Shown here: positions 9,098-10,725 of the stretch, in pieces
Numbering within the stretch: position 1 is the stretch's first letter
Layout of the letters: each line of letters opens with the position of its first letter
From: Allomyces macrogynus ATCC 38327
Lineage: Eukaryota > Blastocladiomycota > Blastocladiomycetes > Blastocladiales > Blastocladiaceae
Reading direction: 5' to 3'
NCBI GenBank assembly: GCA_000151295.1
Contig: GG745336.1
Coordinates: 1,594,703 to 1,605,427 of the forward strand
Length of the DNA: 10,725 nucleotides
Notes under the pieces: generated by a model
Seen by the model: only the letters and a program-made list of their open reading frames with translations
Told to the model about the DNA's origin: nothing
Database searches by the model: none
Made by a program: the position numbers and the translations under genes

Positions 9098-10129
9098 ATG
9101 GCGACCTTGGCGACGGCGCGCCTGCGCAACTTTCAGCTCCAGCGCCCAATTCCAAACCAGTACAAGCTGTGGTCGTCGCTGCCGCTGTCGCGCACCAAGT
9201 TCAGCACGAACGCCGAGACTAATGGTGCCGAAGCCTAGCCGCTGCCCGTCGGAGCCACGACGGAACGTCCTGTCGAGGGGATTGGGCTCAAGCAGGCTCA
9301 ACCCGATGCTGAGCCCTGCAAGTCGAGCCCACGGCCTGCGGCACTGGCTCCTGGACTGCGCGCTCGTTACGGTGAGCGTGTCCGGCAGCAGCGCTCACGT
9401 TCCGAGAGCGGGCGTGGTGGACAGTGGCCGTGGTGGTGGACGGTGGTGGCCATGGTGGCCACGGTTTCGCTCGAGGAATACCTGTCTCCCTCCCTCGCGT
9501 GACCTCTGCGTGGTTCTGCTGCCCATGCGAGACAAGAGGACTTCACCCGTCTCAGCTCGCGACAACCCTCCGCAAATCCCCGAAGCAACTTCAAGCGTCA
9601 TGTCGCCGGGCCTCTTCCGCTAGCTCATGGGGCTCTCTCAGCTCCAGCAAAAGCTGGGTCGTCAAGTCATGTTCCGCACGGCCACAACCTCGCGCGGGCC
9701 CTCTCGCCGTTCGTTGCAATCGGCTTCTTCGGGGCCTCGTTCCCGCTTGACCTTGCTTGGTTGGTTTTTCTTTGCTCGCCTCTCAGCCTCTCAGGACGCT
9801 TCTCACAGCTTACTGGTTTCTGCTCGCTGTCGAGAGTAGCGATGACGATGGGGTACACCACCTTCTTCACGGTGGTCCTTGTGAGCCTTCGTCTCCAATT
9901 CGATGAGGTATGGCTCTTGGAACAAGAACTTTTTCTTTGAGTCAATTACTCACACCAATCTGCAGTCGCCTGCGGCCGACTACGCCCGCTACAAGCTCAA
10001 GCGGCAAGGGCGAGAGTTGGCGGCACGCGTTTTTGGCACAGACGCCGGCGACAAGGAGGAATGGGAACGTCTTTGTCGTGCTGGAGCCAAGGGCGGGAAG
10101 GGCCAACAGGAAAAGAGTGGATATCGTAA
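9098..10129 (+). CDS. Candidate multi-exon gene, possibly mitochondrial membrane protein; family unknown, possibly broken
   Basis: The ATG at 9098 opens a 46-residue frame rich in Arg, Gln and Ser with no acidic residue until the end. SRTKFSTNAE resembles a mitochondrial presequence and cleavage region. The frame meets TAG at 9236-9238 and TGA at 9499-9501 but is otherwise open to 9907. It contains a tryptophan-rich hydrophobic stretch (near 9440-9480), another near 9700-9770 and MTMGYTTFFTVVLVSLRLQ (9842-9898). An intron at 9908-9965 then joins, in phase, a charged segment including DYARYKLKRQGRELAARVFG (from 9978). If the gene is real, at least one upstream intron must remove the two stops. 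I could not choose one, though a pyrimidine-rich tract ending CTCTCAG at 9786 is a possible 3' site. The end near 10129 is a guess: the frame continues to TGA at 10332-10334, but beyond 10130 it crosses the duplicated block on the other strand. Expression and function are unknown. Confidence 0.35.
9411..9466 (+). repeat. GTGG-rich low-complexity tract
   Basis: This stretch contains about eight GTGG units separated by one to six bases, with closely spaced GG pairs. It could encode the Trp/Gly-rich part of the candidate gene, or be simple sequence. Two-layer G-quadruplex formation on the plus strand is conceivable. Confidence 0.5.
9908..9965 (+). other. Probable intron (58 bases) in the candidate gene
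   Basis: The segment runs GATGAG|GTATGG to CAATCTGCAG|TC. It contains ATTACTCAC, close to a fungal branch site, and is clearly richer in A/T than its surroundings. Both flanking codons are whole, so removal keeps the frame and joins LRLQFDE to SPAADYARYK. The donor differs from the GTACG type in SEC7 and the DUF1764 gene, but the overall look is that of a true intron. Confidence 0.6.
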
Positions 10130-10560
10130 ATTCATTTTCCACCTCACAACTACGCTCTACACCGACGTGCGCACCTGGACCCCCGTCCCCCCACATCGCC
10201 GCCGGCCTGACTCGTCCTCACGCGCGCGCCGCACCATATCCATATTCCGCCCCCGGCGCCGTTGCCGACGCGCCGCGCCCACCACTATAGGCGGCATACA
10301 CATCGTCGACGCCACCCGGCACGACAGGCATTGACGGCGCACGACGGTCTGGCGCGTACCCTCCCGCACTGCGGTCCCGGGGACTGTTCGCGCGCATCGT
10401 ACAGGTCACAGTCGCGGCCGCTGTACCCGGCATAGGAACCGCCCGTGGGCCCGTAGTAGGGCACACCGCGACGGCGTTGGAGAGGAGCGAGATGGCGCCG
10501 AGCGCGGCAAACGAGAGCGCGACAACGCTGACGACGTTACCACAGTGCCAACTTGCAAAG
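10130..10560 (-). repeat. Duplicated block, copy 2 (partner 7965-8376)
   Basis: This is the second copy of the transmembrane/tail segment. Relative to copy 1 it carries about 40 extra bases near 10325-10385 and a four-base GC insertion near its stop, and it has lost the TAA position of copy 1. The ectodomain and leader of copy 1 are absent. In their place the DNA joins a SEC7 fragment. Confidence 0.85.
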
Positions 10561-10718
10561 CCTTGGCCCGCATCAAACGAGAACGTGAACAGCGGCTCGT
10601 GCGTCTTGCGCGCGGCCATGGCCCGTATACACGGCGAGCACGGCCTTCCACCCGGATCGCAGCACGGGCGCTCGGGCGGCCACAATCTGCTGCAGGTACC
10701 GCACGGCCATTTCCGCAT
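10218..10718 (-). pseudogene. Chimeric 166-codon frame: SEC7 fragment fused to membrane-protein fragment
   Basis: From ATG 10718 to TGA 10218-10220 one frame stays open. Its first part comes from SEC7 DNA. Between two single-C insertions it keeps the SEC7 reading (AMAARKTHEPLFTFSFDA), while outside them it is out of the SEC7 frame. It then enters the duplicated membrane-protein DNA and reads a transmembrane segment, NVVSVVALSFAALGAISL, and a tail with PGGVDDVYAAYSGGRG ending EYGYGAARA. The part between them is read in a different frame from copy 1. It lacks the leader, the cysteine domain and any SEC7 catalytic region. I favour a fused pseudogene, but a new membrane protein cannot be excluded. 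The start lies seven bases from the window end, so its promoter is unseen. Confidence 0.6.
10561..10712 (-). pseudogene. Fragment of the SEC7 gene (HDS2 segment)
   Basis: This matches about 3155-3305 of the SEC7 gene in the same orientation at roughly nine bases in ten by eye. It covers residues about 1240-1290 of the protein, such as EPLFTFSFDA. Two runs of CC have become CCC (near 10567 and 10622), breaking the SEC7 frame. Similarity fades at about 10712, where the sequence turns into a short T run at the window edge. It is a partial copy, not a second gene, as far as this window shows. Confidence 0.88.
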
Positions 10719-10725
10719 TTTTTTC

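Noticed and set aside
10130..10334. Continuation of the plus-strand candidate gene to the TGA at 10332-10334
   Set aside because: This part is antisense to the duplicated tail, and the same Arg-rich antisense pattern appears opposite copy 1. It is probably a shadow, so the candidate gene was ended near 10129.
1..10725. Transposon, CRISPR array, tRNA or rRNA gene
   Set aside because: I found no transposase or reverse-transcriptase motifs, no terminal repeats bounding the duplicated block, no regularly spaced repeats and no tRNA-like cloverleaf on reading. The duplication looks like segmental copying.

Overview
The window is a GC-rich piece of nuclear DNA from a eukaryote. Spliceosomal introns interrupt the two confidently identified genes. 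Their 5' splice sites read GTACGT or GTACGC, and CTGAT/CTGAC-like branch sites lie 19-28 bases before the AG. The proteins are rich in alanine, serine and proline. One gene is a large Sec7-family Arf exchange factor with the fungal/animal BIG architecture. I infer a fungus, perhaps an early-diverging zoosporic lineage such as Blastocladiomycota or chytrids. That placement rests on composition and gene structure only and is low confidence.

Layout: (1) 1-768 holds no gene I can support and is probably the promoter side of the next gene, with a possible gene tail at the far left. (2) 769-1486 (+) is a two-exon, 215-residue DUF1764-family protein with a nuclear localisation-like motif and a cysteine-rich C-terminal signature. 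(3) 1487-1821 is a short convergent intergenic stretch with a poly(A) signal and a GAT microsatellite. (4) 1822-7267 (-) is a complete three-exon SEC7/BIG-type Arf guanine-nucleotide exchange factor (1732 residues) with DCB, HUS, Sec7 and HDS regions. It carries the catalytic glutamate and the residue set associated with brefeldin A sensitivity. (5) 7268-8055 is its upstream region, with a 14-base perfect palindrome. (6) 8056-8887 (-) encodes parts of a cysteine-rich membrane protein of unknown family (hydrophobic leader, eight-cysteine ectodomain, a transmembrane segment and a Gly/Tyr-rich tail). Its segments lie in three frames and I could not join them confidently. (7) 9098-about 10130 (+) is a divergently placed candidate gene, possibly mitochondrial, with one convincing intron but unresolved in-frame stops. 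(8) 10130-10725 (-) is a mosaic: a second, diverged copy of the tail and transmembrane part of gene 6 is joined directly to a roughly 150-base copy of the SEC7 gene from this same window.

The left two thirds is ordinary housekeeping sequence: membrane traffic at the trans-Golgi, and a conserved eukaryotic protein of unknown function. The right third is a dynamic region of duplication and fusion. The most interesting object is the chimera at 10218-10718, a continuous 166-codon frame made of SEC7-derived and membrane-protein-derived DNA with a six-base microhomology (GCAAAG) at the join. I see no mobile element, CRISPR array, tRNA or rRNA.
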